Positions 24,268 to 32,635 of a stretch of 64,000 nt of DNA are shown in pieces. The stretch lies in contig CAWEMO010000005.1 in NCBI GenBank assembly GCA_963810195.1, positions 434,001 through 498,000 on the forward strand, written 5' to 3'. The translations under genes and the position numbers were made by a program. This stretch comes from Chersky-840 sp963810195. GTDB lineage: Bacteria; Actinomycetota; Acidimicrobiia; Acidimicrobiales; UBA8190. Position 1 is the first letter of the stretch, and each line of letters begins with the position of its first letter. Below the pieces are notes generated by a model, which did not search any database, was not told the origin of the DNA, and worked only from the letters and a program-made list of their open reading frames with translations.

Positions 24268-24283
24268 CGGGATGACCATCCCG
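24268..24283. promoter_or_regulatory. TetR operator site 2
   Basis: CGGGATGACCATCCCG is the exact reverse complement of site 1, 27 bases away centre to centre. Paired sites are typical for TetR autoregulation. Confidence 0.75.
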
Positions 24284-24312
24284 GATACTAGCGCCAACCG
24301 AGGAGAAACCAC

Positions 24313-24774
24313 ATGGACCTCGCAACTGCGTCGGATCGCTATTGGACCGCCTACAACGCCCACGATCTCGAGGGCGTGCTGGCGCTCATGGACGACGACG
24401 TCACCGTTAGGTTCCCGACGACCCCCCAGCCGATCCAAGGGAAGGAACCCCTCCGCAAGGCGTGGACCAGGATGTTCAATGACGTGATTCCCGACATCCG
24501 TGTGGAGGTCGTGACCACGGTCATAGAGGGGAGCTACGTGGCGTGCGAGCACATCGAACGGGGAACGATCACGCTGCCACCCGACGTGCAGGAGTTAAGA
24601 GGTCTTTCCTCCCCCATCCGGCCCTACGAGATGCCGATGGGAGGCTTCAAACGTTTCAATGCTCGGGGGCTGATCGTCGAATCACGCAGCTATTGGGATA
24701 CGGGCGAGATGTGTCGGCAGCTCGGGATCCAGATACAAGACATGCACGACTTGACGAAGCGAGCCCACACATAG
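24313..24774 (+). CDS. SnoaL-like / NTF2-fold protein under TetR control
   Basis: The 153-residue product has the SnoaL pattern: YWTAYNAHDLEGVLALMDDD, VTVRFPTTPQPIQGKEPLRK, MFNDVIPDIRVEVV, then VACEHIERGTITLPP and FKRFNARGLIVESRSYWDT. Such proteins include polyketide cyclases and ester-cyclase-like enzymes. ATG 24313 follows GAGGAGAAACCAC. The divergent TetR gene and the two operators indicate that it is induced by a small molecule, perhaps its own substrate. Confidence 0.85.
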   Translation: MDLATASDRYWTAYNAHDLEGVLALMDDDVTVRFPTTPQPIQGKEPLRKAWTRMFNDVIPDIRVEVVTTVIEGSYVACEHIERGTITLPPDVQELRGLSSPIRPYEMPMGGFKRFNARGLIVESRSYWDTGEMCRQLGIQIQDMHDLTKRAHT

Positions 24775-24832
24775 ACCTTGGACGGGGACCAAGCACGAGG
24801 ATGTGAAGGTTCGCCCGCGAGTCCCGAGAGTG

Positions 24833-24887
24833 GCGAATATGTCGATATGCACCACGCGGAGGACCGTGGCAAGTGGCGTATATTCGC
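24833..24887. repeat. Inverted repeat before recombinase element copy 2
   Basis: GCGAATAT (24833-24840) and ATATTCGC (24880-24887) form an inverted pair separated by 39 bases. The outer part (CACCGCGAATA on the minus strand) resembles one edge of the dispersed repeat, so the element may have inserted beside a diverged copy. Confidence 0.4.
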
Positions 24888-24999
24888 GGTGCCAATCCGG
24901 CTGTGCAGCCCAGGCGGTATCACTAGATATACCGCCCATCCTTGATGCTTCTCATGGCCTGCCACCGGGGCAGGTCGGAGAAGCGGAAGGAAGGGTTCT

Positions 25000-26017
25000 G
25001 TGGCTAAAGCAAATGATCACGGAGCGCGCGGTCGGATTCGTCTGGGCGATCCGGTCCTGGACAGATATCTCGAGTTCGTGGCGTCGCGCGCCCGGCACAA
25101 CACCGTGGTGGCGACGGCGTCGGACCTGAAGGCGTTCTTCAAGGTCGTCGACAAGACGCCATCGGAGGTCGCGCCGGCTGATGTTTCTCACCTTCATCGC
25201 CGAGCAGCGCAAGCCCAAGGGCGACGGCACGGTGGTCCGACTCATAGACGGTGAGGCCGGTCTGTCGGCGCGCACCATCAAGCGCCGCCTGTCGTCGCTG
25301 TCGGGGCTGTTCGGCTACCTGGTGCTGTGCGGAGAGATGGAGCGCAACCCCGTCCCCCGCAGTCTTGCCACCCGACGGCCGGGGACGAAGGGTCCGGCCC
25401 TCATCCGCACACCTCGGACGCTGCCGAGGATCTTGTCGCCCGATGAGGTGCACGCGCTGCTCGCCGCACTGCGCACGCAGCGGGACCGGGCCATGGTCCA
25501 GGCCATGCTGTTGGGCGGGCTGCGACGCTGCGAGGTGCTCGGGCTGCGCTTCGAAGATCTGCGCCTGGGCGAGAACCAGGTCTTCGTGGCCAACGGCAAG
25601 GGTGGACACCAGCGTCTCGTGCCCATGTCAGCGCGGTTCTTCTCGTCATTGGCGTCCTATTTCGACTCTGAGCGCCCGAGTGCGTCGACGTCGGAGTATG
25701 TCTTTGTGGCCCTCAAGGGCGAGCGCCGAGGACACCCCCTCGCCGATGACGGCCTGGAGAAGATCGTGGCCAACGCCAAGGGCCGGGCGGGGCTCTCGCA
25801 CTGCACCTGTCACGAGCTGCGCCACACCTGTCTCACCCGGTTGCGCGAGGCCGGCATGGCGCTCGAGGCCATCCAGGCCCAGGCCGGGCACCGCTCGCTT
25901 GAATCCACCCGTCTCTATCTCCACCTGGCCAACGACTGGCTGGCGGCCGAGTACCTGCGCGCCGCGGCGGTCATCGACACGTCGGCCGCTGAGATCCTCG
26001 AGGCGGTGGCACGGTGA
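25000..26017 (+). pseudogene. Tyrosine recombinase A, frameshifted copy
   Basis: The sequence equals the intact gene at 6416-7432 except that GATGTCCTCACC has become GATGTTTCTCACC near 25181. This one-base gain shifts the frame after about residue 62 (PADV then SHLHRR) and the first frame stops at 25254. The remainder, with every catalytic residue, is open from 25181 to 26017 and could be made only by reinitiation, without part of the N-terminal arm. The copy is therefore probably inactive unless supplied in trans by copy 1. Confidence 0.9.
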
Positions 26018-27285
26018 GCGCCCTGGCGACGTGGAATCTCGGCGTCCCGGCCTCGGCGGAGCTCGACTGGGCTGACCTCACGCAGCGGGCCCCTGGTCTG
26101 GCGGCGACGGCCCAGCGCTATCTGACCCAGATCGGCTTGTCGTTGCGGCCGGGCTCGGTGAGGGTGTCCGACATCTCGCTGCGAATCTTCTGCCGCTACC
26201 TCGTCGAGCACCATCCCGCGGTGACGAGCTTCGTTGCCGTGGGCCGGCCCGAGATCGAGGGGTTCAAGGCGGTGCTCATGCACCCGAACGAGCAGGGGCG
26301 CCCGCTCGCCGCCAACACCCGGAGGATGCGGTTGGGCTCGGTGCGTCGCTTCTTCGAGCACATCATCGAGTGGGACTGGGACGACGCCCCGCCGCGGTGC
26401 CCAGTGTTCAACAGCGACTCGCCCAAGCCCGACGAGCCGCTGCCCAAGGCCCTCGGCGATCCCGATGCGGCTCGCCTGGCCCGGGCCGTGGCCGAGGAAT
26501 CGGATCTGCTGCGGCGGGTCGTGCTCGAGCTGCTCATGCGCACCGGCATGCGGGTGGGCGAGCTCTGCGCCTTGGAGAGAGACGCCGTGGTGCAACTGGG
26601 TGAGAGCTGGTGGCTGCGCATCCCGGTGGGAAAGCTCCACGACGACCGTTACGTGCCGCTTCATCCGGTGCTGGTGGCGCTGCTCGAGGAGTGGCGAGCC
26701 ACGCATGAAGACACCGGTCTCGGTCTGTTGCTCACCAACGAAGGCCGGCCCCTCAACCGCCACGTCGTGACCCGGATGGTCAACCGGGCCGCACGCCGGG
26801 CCGGACTCGGACACGTCCATCCCCATCAGCTGCGTCACACCCTCGCCACCCAGGCTGTGAACCGGGGCATGCGTCTCGAGGCCATCGCCGCGCTGCTCGG
26901 GCATCGCAGCCTGCGCATGACCGTGCGCTATGCCCGCATCGCCAACCGGACCGTGGCGAACGAGTACCAGGCCGTCACGTCCAAGGTCGAGGCCCTCTAC
27001 GAGGGTCCTCCCGCCCTGGGCGCCGAGGCTGAAGGACCCGTGATGCGAAGCGTCAGAGCCGAGCACCGGCGCATGCTCGGCAACGGTTGGTGCACTCGAC
27101 CCGAGAACCTCGACTGCAGCTTCGAGGCCATCTGCGAAGGGTGTGGCTTCTTCGCCACCACCGTCGAGTTCAAGGACAGGCTCGAAGCACAGCGTGACCA
27201 CGCCGCCCGTCGTGGGCAGCCCTCTCGCGAAGCGCTCTACGGGCACCTGGTGGACAACCTCGAGGAGGTCGCTCCTGGACGCTAA
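26014..27285 (+). CDS. Tyrosine recombinase B, copy 2
   Basis: The 423-residue protein differs from the copy at 7429 by two residues: Ala to Thr in the FFATTV stretch and Arg to Pro in GQPSREA, both in the C-terminal tail after the Cys cluster. The catalytic residues (R180, K207, H271, R274, H297, Y306) and the four cysteines are kept. The start overlaps the stop of the upstream frame by four bases as in copy 1. Whether it is translated well behind the broken A gene is uncertain. Confidence 0.92.
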   Translation: MSALATWNLGVPASAELDWADLTQRAPGLAATAQRYLTQIGLSLRPGSVRVSDISLRIFCRYLVEHHPAVTSFVAVGRPEIEGFKAVLMHPNEQGRPLAANTRRMRLGSVRRFFEHIIEWDWDDAPPRCPVFNSDSPKPDEPLPKALGDPDAARLARAVAEESDLLRRVVLELLMRTGMRVGELCALERDAVVQLGESWWLRIPVGKLHDDRYVPLHPVLVALLEEWRATHEDTGLGLLLTNEGRPLNRHVVTRMVNRAARRAGLGHVHPHQLRHTLATQAVNRGMRLEAIAALLGHRSLRMTVRYARIANRTVANEYQAVTSKVEALYEGPPALGAEAEGPVMRSVRAEHRRMLGNGWCTRPENLDCSFEAICEGCGFFATTVEFKDRLEAQRDHAARRGQPSREALYGHLVDNLEEVAPGR

Positions 27286-27380
27286 GGGCACCACGGGCCG
27301 CGGTCGCCGGGGGTGGGAACGCTCCCGGCGATGGGCGGCATATCCATCGCTACTTGACAGGATGGGCGGAATAACACCCG

Positions 27381-28205
27381 CTACCGGACAGTCGAGTGGC
27401 GGCCTCGAACCGAGCGGTATCGGAGGTACAGGGTGCGTCCCGGAAGCGATTCGGCCATCCGGTAACATCCGGAGGTTGCGCGCGGGAGGGGGCAGAGCCG
27501 GCGTTCAAATCCCATGGCGGCGTTGTGTTGGCCCCAGTGCCCACCGTTCCGACTGGCGTGGTGGGCCGGGCCGGCATTCCATGGTCCTTGCCCACCGATC
27601 AGTGCCGGCGAAGGGAGGATCGAAGATGTCACGGGTCTGGCGACCCGGGAGGCGGCAATGGCGAACGCAATAGTGGCGGGAAGGGCGGGGGTTTATTTGG
27701 CGTATCCGTCCCGACACACCTTGGCGTGACGGGCGGCCAAGCTGATGGTCTGGCCTTTCACCATTGGATCGAGGTTCGCATTCTGGGAGGCCGGGGGCGC
27801 TGAAGAACAGGGGCGCTGAAGAACTCCTTGTTGGAATGTCTTCCTTGCGGCGGTGCGACAGGGCGACCACTTCGGTGTGACCCACACGTGACCCACGGGA
27901 CACAGAAGCCAAGCCAACTGGATCGCCGAAATCGACTCGGGTCGTTCGGCGACACACGGCAACCGTTGTCGTTCCCGATGGTTGGAGGCTTACGCTCGCG
28001 TACTGCACCCCTTCTGAGGCTCTCGCCCTCCCGTCCTCGCTGAGCGGTTCACTTCCCTGACCCCCGTCTGAAGGGGAGCGTGGGCTCGCGTTGACGTCTG
28101 GCGGGGAACCGCGTTGTCCGACTTGGCGTCAGCTTCGGTCTGGCTCCGGGTGTTGTCCCCAACGACGGGGAGCCTTTCCAACGTCTGTGGGCCTCCCCGG
28201 TCGTG
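27381..28205. other. Gene-poor stretch at the border of the accessory region
   Basis: I cannot support a gene in these 825 bases. GGGGCGCTGAAGAAC is directly repeated at 27794-27808 and 27810-27824. A GTTCAAATCCC stretch near 27503 recalls a tRNA T loop, but no stems form around it. Transposases and the dispersed repeats are not seen beyond this point. Confidence 0.45.
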
Positions 28206-28307
28206 TCAGTTCCGGGTGATGCGCACCATCACGTAGAAGCCGAAGAGCACCAGCGCCGCCGCGATCAAGGTGATCTCGATGCTGTGAGAGATCTGGATCG
28301 TCATCAT
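28206..28307 (-). CDS. Tiny membrane protein, 33 residues
   Basis: The short frame encodes MMTIQISHSIEITLIAAALV followed by LFGFYVMVRITRN: one hydrophobic helix with a basic end, typical of small single-pass membrane proteins. GTGGGG lies just before the ATG pair. The sequence changes from noncoding to coding-like exactly over this frame, but with so few residues the call rests on the membrane helix and start context only. Confidence 0.45.
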   Translation of the reverse strand: MMTIQISHSIEITLIAAALVLFGFYVMVRITRN

Positions 28308-28487
28308 TTCCCCACCACTCAGTGGCATATCGGATCGGTCCTCGGCGTCGGGAGCCTCCGCGGCTCACGGGTTGCATCGGCCCGAATCCCGCCGATCTTG
28401 ATTCGGGCCTGGTCGAGCGCCCGGAGGGCCGGTGCGAAGGGAGTTCCGGCCTGGAGTGAACCCCCCAAGGGTGTTTCGACCTTCTCT

Positions 28488-28525
28488 CGACCTATCGACC
28501 GTCCAGGCAGGCGGTCGGTAGGTCG
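28488..28525. terminator. Strong stem-loop
   Basis: CGACCTATCGACCG and CGGTCGGTAGGTCG form a 14-base stem with one mismatch around a 10-base loop. There is no T-run. It lies about 140 bases before the small membrane protein gene at 28667, so it could equally be a leader structure or an operator. The rest of 28308-28666 shows no gene. Confidence 0.45.
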
Positions 28526-28666
28526 CAAGTCCCAGATCCTCGCCGCTCTCCGCGCAGATTGGGTCCCCGAACCTATGGGCCAGGGGCGTCCGTTGGCAGA
28601 TAGTTGTCCTTGCGTTGGAGGGAACTTGAGGGACCACGCACACGACCATGACTCCGGGGAGGTCCG

Positions 28667-28864
28667 GTGGAGCAGTACATGAGTGCAATTGACGGTGGGG
28701 GAAGCACCACTCTGGTGGTTCCGGACCACGGCGCCGCCATGAACGGGACGCAATCAGAGTCCAGCCGGCTCGGCCTGTTCCTGGTCGTCAACGCCGCAAT
28801 CGTCGGGATCGCCGGCGCCGTTCTGCTCGGGGCATTCGAGATTGCCGTGCACCTCCTGCCATGA
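28667..28864 (+). CDS. Small single-pass membrane protein, 65 residues
   Basis: A polar N-terminus is followed by one hydrophobic helix (LGLFLVVNAAIVGIAGAVLL) and a short tail. GTG 28667 stands close behind GGGGAGG; ATG 28679 is an alternative start. The stop codon overlaps the next gene by four bases (ATGA), so both are translated from one message. The family is not recognised. Confidence 0.6.
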   Translation: MEQYMSAIDGGGSTTLVVPDHGAAMNGTQSESSRLGLFLVVNAAIVGIAGAVLLGAFEIAVHLLP

Positions 28865-29334
28865 GAACCGAGGACCGTTCTCAGATGGCCACCGAGCAAG
28901 TGGTTGGTGTCGACAGAAAGGATTCGAGTGGCATGTGGGGGGATGCGAAGGCACAGAAGGGGGTCGTCGCCGTAGTCGTGGAACGTGACGACGGTACGTG
29001 CGTGACGTTCGGTCAGGCTTGCCCAGGCGTCTGGCCTTCTGTGGACGAAGCGAAGAATGTGGTCGAGAAGTGCTCCGCGCCGGTCCTGTGGCGCGAAACG
29101 ACGGGCGGTGTCTGGGTGGCCCGTGTCGATGCTTCCGTGAATCCCGTCCCGGACCCTGGCCCCGGACGCAGGCGGCGTTCTGAAACGGACAGACCGACCA
29201 GGGCCCCGGCGGGGACCGATACCTACATGGCGGCCCGAGTCCTTCGAGGGACGGCCGCTGTCGGCAAATCCGGGAACATCCCGCATGGCTCGATTGCGGG
29301 CTCCGGTTTCGAGTCCGAGCGCATGGCCGGTTGA
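28861..29334 (+). CDS. Hypothetical protein, paralogue of the gene at 42240
   Basis: Residues about 33-90 (KGVVAVVVERDDGTCVTFGQ to ETTGGVWVARV) align with the product of 42240-42521 (EIAAVVVERTDGTCTVLWAG to NEMAPHTWAARA), including the VVVERxDGTC motif, a Trp in the middle, an acidic helix and a final W-x-AR. The function is unknown; it may be a small beta-rich domain. The C-terminal 65 residues are Arg/Pro-rich and low in complexity and may not be conserved. Translation is coupled to the membrane protein upstream by a four-base overlap. Confidence 0.6.
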   Translation: MRTEDRSQMATEQVVGVDRKDSSGMWGDAKAQKGVVAVVVERDDGTCVTFGQACPGVWPSVDEAKNVVEKCSAPVLWRETTGGVWVARVDASVNPVPDPGPGRRRRSETDRPTRAPAGTDTYMAARVLRGTAAVGKSGNIPHGSIAGSGFESERMAG

Positions 29335-29356
29335 CGACGGCGGGTGCTGGGCGGCG

Positions 29357-29677
29357 TCAGAACGGTGCGGGCGTCGAGCCTTGCTCCTCCCATTCGTCGG
29401 TCGAAATGTTCTCCAGGCCGTCTTTCGACTCGCCGCTCGGGGTTGTCCGAATGGTCTCGAAGCCGCACATGCAGCGGTAGGGGCGGGCAAAAGCAGGGTC
29501 TCCGAAACCGGTGATCGTATAGAAGATCTCTCCGGAGGCGATCGCGCTGAGCACCGATGCGATCGGCCAGCTGTCGGGTGAGCCTGGCTTCGAGTCGGTG
29601 CCGACGGCCGTGATGTGGTGGTGGCCCCAGTTCGTAAGTGACCGCTCCACCCTCACGATCTGAAACGCTTGAGCCAT
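29357..29677 (-). CDS. DUF3892-like protein
   Basis: From ATG 29677 (behind AGAGG) the 106-residue product shows the DUF3892 layout: HHHITAVGTD, then a Trp, a helix ASVLSAIASGEIFYTITGFG and a last part FETIRTTPSGESKDGLENI. DUF3892 proteins are small and have no known function. The frame is open far upstream, but the residues before MAQAF are Arg/Pro-rich noise opposite another gene. It is convergent with the gene at 28861. Confidence 0.65.
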   Translation of the reverse strand: MAQAFQIVRVERSLTNWGHHHITAVGTDSKPGSPDSWPIASVLSAIASGEIFYTITGFGDPAFARPYRCMCGFETIRTTPSGESKDGLENISTDEWEEQGSTPAPF

Positions 29678-29856
29678 GGCGACAACCTCTTTGACCTGCT
29701 GTCTCCAGCTTAGGACTGTCGACTGGTACTCGAGCCGTCGGGTCACAACGGCGTGACGAATCCACGCTCGGAAAAGACCCAACGGAGCAACAAATCCGGG
29801 GCGTTCGGGAGTCTCGAGGAGTGTCGCGGGGAGTCGTCGCACACACGGACCGCCGC

Positions 29857-30432
29857 TCAACGTCCCAGCAGCCGGCGCCAGGCCATTCGGACGAGTTCGG
29901 GAAAGTAGGCCCGGACCGTGATGACGATGGGGATCACCAAGAGGACGATCGCGACCGCTGCCGCCGTCTCCGCTCTCCCAGTGCGATACGCGCTGATCCC
30001 GGGCTGACGGCCCAGGAGCGATGGCAGCGAGCCGGCGGGAATCGTGGAATAGACGACGGCCACGGCAGCGGCAAGGAGACCCAAGGTCGCCAACACCAGG
30101 ATCAGGAGGCCCGAAGGAGACCGTGGCGAGGAGTGCCGGGACGAGCTCGGCCCCGGTCGCCGGAGGTTCAGGCGCACCGCCCGGGTCGGAGGCCCCACGG
30201 CCGGAGTCTGCTCGGTGGGAGGGACATCGGTAACGGGGATCGTCGCCGTGGTGATTCGCTGCTTGCCTGATTCCAGGAGGGAGGTGGCACCGGGGGCACT
30301 CGTTCCCCCGCCGTGCGGCTCGTCGTACGACCCGATCCCTCGGTCGCGCACGAGCGGCGTCGGCAGCCCCTGCTTGAAGAACCGTTCCTCGTGCGCGCCG
30401 AACGGGTCGGCGCCCCAACCATCGATGTCCAT
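29857..30432 (-). CDS. Membrane protein with an N-terminal DUF2510-like motif
   Basis: The 191-residue product starts MDIDGWGADPFGAHEERFFK, which resembles the W-x-DPxGxxxxR motif of DUF2510. A Pro/Ser/Thr-rich linker follows, then two hydrophobic segments, about 107-130 (LLILVLATLGLLAAAVAVVY) and 155-175 (AAAVAIVLLVIPIVITV). The basic tail (RMAWRRLLGR) would be cytoplasmic. It sits behind another DUF2510-type gene with the same orientation. No function is known. Confidence 0.65.
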   Translation of the reverse strand: MDIDGWGADPFGAHEERFFKQGLPTPLVRDRGIGSYDEPHGGGTSAPGATSLLESGKQRITTATIPVTDVPPTEQTPAVGPPTRAVRLNLRRPGPSSSRHSSPRSPSGLLILVLATLGLLAAAVAVVYSTIPAGSLPSLLGRQPGISAYRTGRAETAAAVAIVLLVIPIVITVRAYFPELVRMAWRRLLGR

Positions 30433-30544
30433 CGACCTATCTCATGGTGTGCACGGGCCCGGGCAGCATCTCGCGGCCCGACACCGCGCCAGCCAGGACC
30501 GGAGCCCCGCGCCTCCGGAGGAGCGCAATACAGGTGACCCGCTG

Positions 30545-31036
30545 CTACAAGGTCGGTGCCGATACCTCGTGTTCAGGGGGGGCATACCGAGGACCCCACC
30601 CCCTTTCGTCCCACCACCGGGGCACGTTCGGATTCGCGGGGTCCGGGTACCACCCCGGTGGGGGGAGCGCCTCCTGGCCGGGGTTGTCCTCCCGGACGAA
30701 GCGTCGCACCGCCCACGGCAGTCCCAGTCCCGCAAGGAGTGCCCCCACGACGATGACGCCGGACTGGATGATGCGGGCGTTCGTCGCGGCCTGACACTCG
30801 TTGACGAAGGCCTGCCATTGCGTGTGCGCCGCGGAAGGTGCCGAGGGTTCCGGCCCGGCGCCGATGGAGAGCGGGTTGAAGAAGGCGGCGATGGCCGATT
30901 CCGATCCCGAGCTTGGCCCGCACAAGCCGCCCGCAGCCGGAGCGGGGAGCGGTACCAGCGCGATGGTGGCGGCTGCTGCCAGGAGCAATACGGCCAGTAC
31001 CGTGCCGACCACCCGGACTGCTCCCGACAGGGTCAC
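30545..31036 (-). CDS. Membrane protein with a C-terminal DUF2510 domain
   Basis: The product of 163 residues has an N-terminal hydrophobic helix (about 8-32), an extracytoplasmic part with two cysteines, a second helix (IIQSGVIVVGALLAGLGLPW) and, at the end, PPGWYPDPANPNVPRWWDER, a clear DUF2510 motif. These short Trp-rich motifs are widespread at the ends of actinobacterial membrane proteins. Start is GTG 31036. It precedes the related gene at 29857 by 112 bases. Confidence 0.75.
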   Translation of the reverse strand: MTLSGAVRVVGTVLAVLLLAAAATIALVPLPAPAAGGLCGPSSGSESAIAAFFNPLSIGAGPEPSAPSAAHTQWQAFVNECQAATNARIIQSGVIVVGALLAGLGLPWAVRRFVREDNPGQEALPPPGWYPDPANPNVPRWWDERGWGPRYAPPEHEVSAPTL

Positions 31037-31161
31037 GGTCTCCGATCGTAGATGAGGGAGGCCCGTCCAAAGGCGGCGGTGAAGTTCTGAGCGATCGTGA
31101 CAAGGTCAACGCGCCGCGCCGGCGCATGACCGTCCTTGGCCCTCGCCATTAGGGTCGAACC

Positions 31162-32049
31162 GTGCCCGATCTCCACCCCGGCGACCCCGGCGACCCCGGC
31201 GACGCCGGCGTCCCGCTGTCGCACCTCCCGCCGCAGGCCAAGGCCGAGCGGGCGAGCAGCTTCGGTGAGGTGGCCTCGCACTACGAGCGCTATCGGCCCG
31301 GACCGCCCGTGGCCGCGGTGGACTGGATCGTCCCGAGCCGTGTCGGCCGGATCGTCGACCTCGGGGCCGGTACCGGTGCGCTGACCAGACTCCTCATCGA
31401 CAAGGCGGACGAGGTGATTGCCGTCGAACCCGACGAGCGGATGCGGTCGGTGCTCGTCACGGAGGTCCCCTGGATCAATGCCGTGATGGGTCGGGGCGAG
31501 TCGATGTCCCTTCCCGACAGCTGCGCCGACGTCGTGGTGGCGTCGGCGTCATGGCATTGGATGGATACAGTCCCGGCCCTCCACGAGGTGGCTCGTGTGC
31601 TCGTGCCCGGCGGGGTTCTGGGCGTGGTGTGGTCGGGGCCGGACCCCGAGGGCCCGTTCCTCGTTCAAGCCCAGGCCCTCCTGGCCCAGCGAACGCAGGG
31701 AAGCGCGGCCTCGGCGAGCGACCTATCGCACGGAGCGGGCGGCGGGGGCTTCGTCGCGCTCATGATGGGGGACGCTCGTCGCCCTCCGTCGAGTCTCGAG
31801 ATTCCCGACGGCGTTCCCTTCGACCAGCCCGGACACGAGGTGTTCCGTTGGGATGTCGCGCTCGACGCCGACGACCTCATCGGCCTGCTCGGCACCTTCA
31901 GTTGGATCATCACCATGCCCGAGGAGACGCGCCGCGCTGTGATCGCAGAAGCCCGCGGGCTCCTGCGCGACCTTCTGGGTGTCGAGGGCGACGTCACCGT
32001 CGACGTGGCGTTCCGCGCCGATGCCTGGCGGGCCCGCCGCCATGGTTGA
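31162..32049 (+). CDS. Class I SAM-dependent methyltransferase
   Basis: The 295-residue protein has a Rossmann methyltransferase domain: motif I IVDLGAGTGALTRLL, the acidic residue in VIAVEPDERM, then GRGESMSLPDSCADVVVASA and HEVARVLVPGGVLGVVWSG. The start of the domain (FGEVASHYERYRP) is typical of the Methyltransf_11 group. The N-terminus holds a short GDPGDPGDAG run from a GACCCCGGC tandem repeat. Start GTG 31162 is divergent from the DUF2510 gene. The substrate is unknown. Confidence 0.85.
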   Translation: MPDLHPGDPGDPGDAGVPLSHLPPQAKAERASSFGEVASHYERYRPGPPVAAVDWIVPSRVGRIVDLGAGTGALTRLLIDKADEVIAVEPDERMRSVLVTEVPWINAVMGRGESMSLPDSCADVVVASASWHWMDTVPALHEVARVLVPGGVLGVVWSGPDPEGPFLVQAQALLAQRTQGSAASASDLSHGAGGGGFVALMMGDARRPPSSLEIPDGVPFDQPGHEVFRWDVALDADDLIGLLGTFSWIITMPEETRRAVIAEARGLLRDLLGVEGDVTVDVAFRADAWRARRHG

Positions 32050-32220
32050 CGCCGGCCGGGTCGCCCCTGCGCGCTAGCGAGAGCGACGGCCGGGCGCTGC
32101 GTATCGCGTGAGCTGGGGAAACTGTCGCTTCGCGGCCGCGAGCAGCGCTCGCCGGTCTCCGAGGGCCCAGAGCCGGGGACCTGACTGGAGCCGCGTGCCC
32201 CGGCGTCGTAGTTTCGTGGG

Positions 32221-32622
32221 GTGAGCCAGAGCGCCGTTTCCCCTGATTCCTCCGTGGTGCTGCGCTCGCGGGCCGACGTCGCCATGCGCCGGCTCCTGCT
32301 CGTCCCCGGAGGGCCCCGCACCGTCGGGGACGAGGCGGCCCAGCGGATGTTCAGTTTCTCGATCGTCCTGTCGGCACTCCGCTGCCTGCTGAGCTACGTG
32401 GTGTTCCCGATCGTCACCCCCGCCCTCGGCGTCGCCACGGGGGTCGGTCCCGCCGTGGGGATCCCCATCGCCCTGCTGGCCCTCTTCTTCGACGTCGTCG
32501 GCCTGAGGCGGTTCTGGAAGGCCGACCACCGGTGGCGCTGGGCCATGACGGTGATCTACGTCGCCGTGATGGCCCTCGTGAGTGCGCTCCTGGTGGGCGA
32601 CATCGTGGACATCGCGTCGTGA
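32221..32622 (+). CDS. Small integral membrane protein
   Basis: The 133-residue product has three hydrophobic segments, about 46-65 (FSIVLSALRCLLSYVVFPIV), 77-95 (GPAVGIPIALLALFFDVVGL) and 107-128 (AMTVIYVAVMALVSALLVGD). The loop RRFWKADHRWRW between the last two is basic. Related proteins of similar size appear in actinobacteria without a known role. GTG 32221 is the start. It converges with the IPT/TIG gene. Confidence 0.7.
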   Translation: MSQSAVSPDSSVVLRSRADVAMRRLLLVPGGPRTVGDEAAQRMFSFSIVLSALRCLLSYVVFPIVTPALGVATGVGPAVGIPIALLALFFDVVGLRRFWKADHRWRWAMTVIYVAVMALVSALLVGDIVDIAS

Positions 32623-32635
32623 CCGGTCGTCGGTC

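Larger units (their letters stand above)
24921..27380 (+). mobile_element. Two-recombinase mobile element, copy 2
   Basis: This is the second copy of the element at 6337-8795, in the same orientation and with the same ends (CACTAGAT at left, AACACCCG at right). It is one base longer because C has become TT near 25186. The outer left flank GGCGGTAT and the inner ATACCGCC are inverted around the 8-base end sequence. The right flank begins CTACCGGA. Confidence 0.88.

Noticed and set aside
27480..27530. tRNA-like sequence around GTTCAAATCCC
   Set aside because: No acceptor, D or anticodon stem can be formed around it, and the T stem does not pair.
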